Source of the DNA: Lachnospiraceae bacterium
GTDB taxonomy: Bacteria > Bacillota > Clostridia > Lachnospirales > Lachnospiraceae
DNA: 7,010 nt
Reading direction: 5' to 3'
Assembly (NCBI GenBank): GCA_029068665.1
Contig: JAIECC010000054.1
Span: 1-7,010 of the forward strand
The notes under the pieces are model-generated. The model had not been told where the DNA came from. It made no database searches and saw only the letters and a program-made list of their open reading frames with translations. The translations under genes were made by a program, and so were the position numbers. The first letter of the stretch is position 1. The number at the start of each line of letters is the position of its first letter. Below, one piece after another: positions 6,381-7,010 of the stretch.

Positions 6381-6863
6381 ATGGAAAAGGTTTCGAATTA
6401 TTTAAAGGTATTGGAGGAATCACTGTCAAAGAAGCTTACAGTTCTTCAGGCTTTACTGGAAGCATCAAACAGACAGGGAGAGTTGGCTGAGGAAGAAACT
6501 TTTGATTTGGATTTATTTGAAACTACCATGGATCAAAAGGAAGAATTGCTTTCTCAGTTGGAAAAACTGGATGAAGGTTTTGATTCTGTTTTTCGGAAAA
6601 TTGAAACAGAAGTAAAGGAGAATAAAGAGTTTTATAAAGAAGAAGTTTTGATGCTTCAACAGTTGATTCGGCAATGTACTGATGTCAGTGTGGAGATTCA
6701 AGCCGCTGAAGCACGGAATAAGGCTAAATTATCTGTAAAGTTTTCTGATCAGCAGAAGGAACTGCGTCAGATTAAGACTTCAAATAAAGTAGCAACCACT
6801 TATTATAAGTCCATGACCAATACTCAGGATACGGATTCTTATTATATGGATCAAAAAAAATAA
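6381..6863 (+). CDS. FliT/FlgN-type flagellar export chaperone
   Basis: This is a 160-residue, Glu/Lys-rich, almost wholly helical protein without signal peptide or membrane segment. Its position after fliS is that of fliT (FliD chaperone). The sequence reads more like FlgN, the FlgK/FlgL chaperone: a long helix with TMDQKEELLSQLEKLD and a later helix with NKAKLSVKFSDQQKELRQI. The tail ends in DSYYMDQKK, similar to the short D-x-K ending of Bacillus FlgN. Both families are small helical hairpins that diverge quickly, so the client (FliD or FlgK/FlgL) cannot be settled here and no symbol is given. The start at 6381 is favoured because GAGGAAGG (6372-6379) precedes it; the in-frame ATG at 6363, only 1 nt after the fliS stop, has no properly spaced site and would add six residues. 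The last Lys codons lie in an A-tract belonging to the next promoter region. Confidence 0.8.
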   Translation: MEKVSNYLKVLEESLSKKLTVLQALLEASNRQGELAEEETFDLDLFETTMDQKEELLSQLEKLDEGFDSVFRKIETEVKENKEFYKEEVLMLQQLIRQCTDVSVEIQAAEARNKAKLSVKFSDQQKELRQIKTSNKVATTYYKSMTNTQDTDSYYMDQKK

Positions 6864-6877
6864 AAAAAATAAAAAAA
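6853..6877 (+). promoter_or_regulatory. Three A-tracts upstream of promoter, probable UP element
   Basis: Runs of eight, eight and seven A, separated by single T bases, give A-tracts with a 9-bp period ending 5 nt before the TAAG element. Flagellin promoters of SigD type in B. subtilis are known to need an A/T-rich upstream element for high output, so a contact site for the RNA polymerase alpha subunit is the likely role. The tract overlaps the last codons and TAA stop (6861-6863) of the preceding chaperone gene. Confidence 0.55.
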
Positions 6878-6882
6878 GGTAT

Positions 6883-6908
6883 TAAGTATCGGAAAAACCA
6901 TCCGATAT
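6883..6908 (+). promoter_or_regulatory. Sigma-28/SigD-type promoter, probably for flagellin or a structured RNA
   Basis: TAAG (6883-6886), a 14-nt spacer, then TCCGATAT (6901-6908). CCGATAT is an exact match to the core of the SigD -10 element, and 14 nt is within the known 14-16 range. The -35 half is identical to that of the flaG promoter in this window. Transcription should begin near 6914-6916. With the A-tracts directly upstream it looks like a strong late flagellar promoter. No terminator with a T-run separates it from the chaperone gene, so readthrough from the upstream operon is possible. Confidence 0.75.
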
Positions 6909-6913
6909 ATATA

Positions 6914-7010
6914 ATACAAGGGCTGATAAAACAGCCTAGACACTCAAAGGAGTGGAAACAAATTCACGGCAGCAAAAGCTGCTAGTACATGTTGCAAGGA
7001 TGCAGCATTA
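6914..7010 (+). other. Structured 5' part of an unidentified transcript (flagellin leader or regulatory RNA)
   Basis: Four short hairpins follow one another after the predicted start. They are GGGCTG/CAGCCT (6920-6937, loop ATAAAA), CACTC/GAGTG (6941-6954, loop AAAG), GGCAGC/GCTGCT (6968-6983, loop AAAA) and a fourth stem at 6989-7008 with loop AAGGAT. Outer pairs of the first and third are G-U. None is followed by a T-run. An SD-like AAAGGAG at 6946-6952 has no ATG, GTG or TTG at usable distance. No convincing reading frame is visible to the window end, so this is either a long untranslated leader, with flagellin the obvious candidate gene, or a non-coding RNA. Confidence 0.5.
6989..7008 (+). 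promoter_or_regulatory. GGA-hexaloop hairpin, candidate CsrA site
   Basis: ATGTTGC (6989-6995) pairs with GCAGCAT (7002-7008) over 7 bp with one G-U, around the six-base loop AAGGAT. The core CAAGGATG (6995-7002) matches the centre of the CsrA consensus CARGGAUG exactly, and GGA (6998-7000) is fully exposed in the loop. Of the candidate sites in this window it has the most stable stem. Confidence 0.55.

Noticed and set aside
6952..7010. Open frame from GTG 6952 to the window end
   Set aside because: GTG overlaps the only Shine-Dalgarno-like sequence, the frame is short and cut by the window, and the DNA is taken up by hairpins; chance openness is the simpler explanation.

Overview
This window is a late flagellar gene cluster, all on the + strand, from a motile Gram-positive bacterium of the Firmicutes. 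The strong AGGAGG-type ribosome binding sites, A/T-rich intergenic DNA, an adjacent fliW-csrA pair and the long FlgL and FliD proteins suggest a Clostridia member, most likely a Lachnospiraceae (Roseburia/Agathobacter-like). That placement rests on gene order and protein style only.

Layout. Positions 2-3318 hold the end of one operon: flgK (5' end outside the window), flgL, fliW and csrA, packed 1-23 nt apart and closed by a hairpin terminator that overlaps the csrA stop codon. Positions 3319-3458 form the only substantial internal gap. It contains an A/T-rich block, a good sigma-28/SigD-type promoter and a leader of about 65 nt. Positions 3459-6863 hold a second operon: flaG, fliD, fliS and a FliT/FlgN-type export chaperone. 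Positions 6853-7010 contain three A-tracts, a second sigma-28-type promoter and the first ~95 nt of a structured transcript whose gene, if it has one, lies beyond the window. Flagellin (hag/fliC) is the natural guess.

How the genes work together. FlgK and FlgL form the hook-filament junction and FliD is the filament cap. FliS and the last gene are cytosolic chaperones for late export substrates, and FlaG affects filament length. FliW and CsrA are the protein and RNA-binding halves of the switch that, in Bacillus subtilis, ties flagellin translation to flagellin secretion.

Main observation. The flaG leader folds on paper into two consecutive hairpins, each showing GGA in a six-base loop. The second contains the flaG Shine-Dalgarno sequence and a full match to the CsrA consensus ACANGGANGU. 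The transcript starting near 6915 has another hairpin of the same design (loop AAGGAT). This suggests that CsrA-FliW control may extend from flagellin to the cap/chaperone operon, or that the downstream transcript is itself a CsrA-binding RNA. No mobile element, tRNA, rRNA or CRISPR array was seen.
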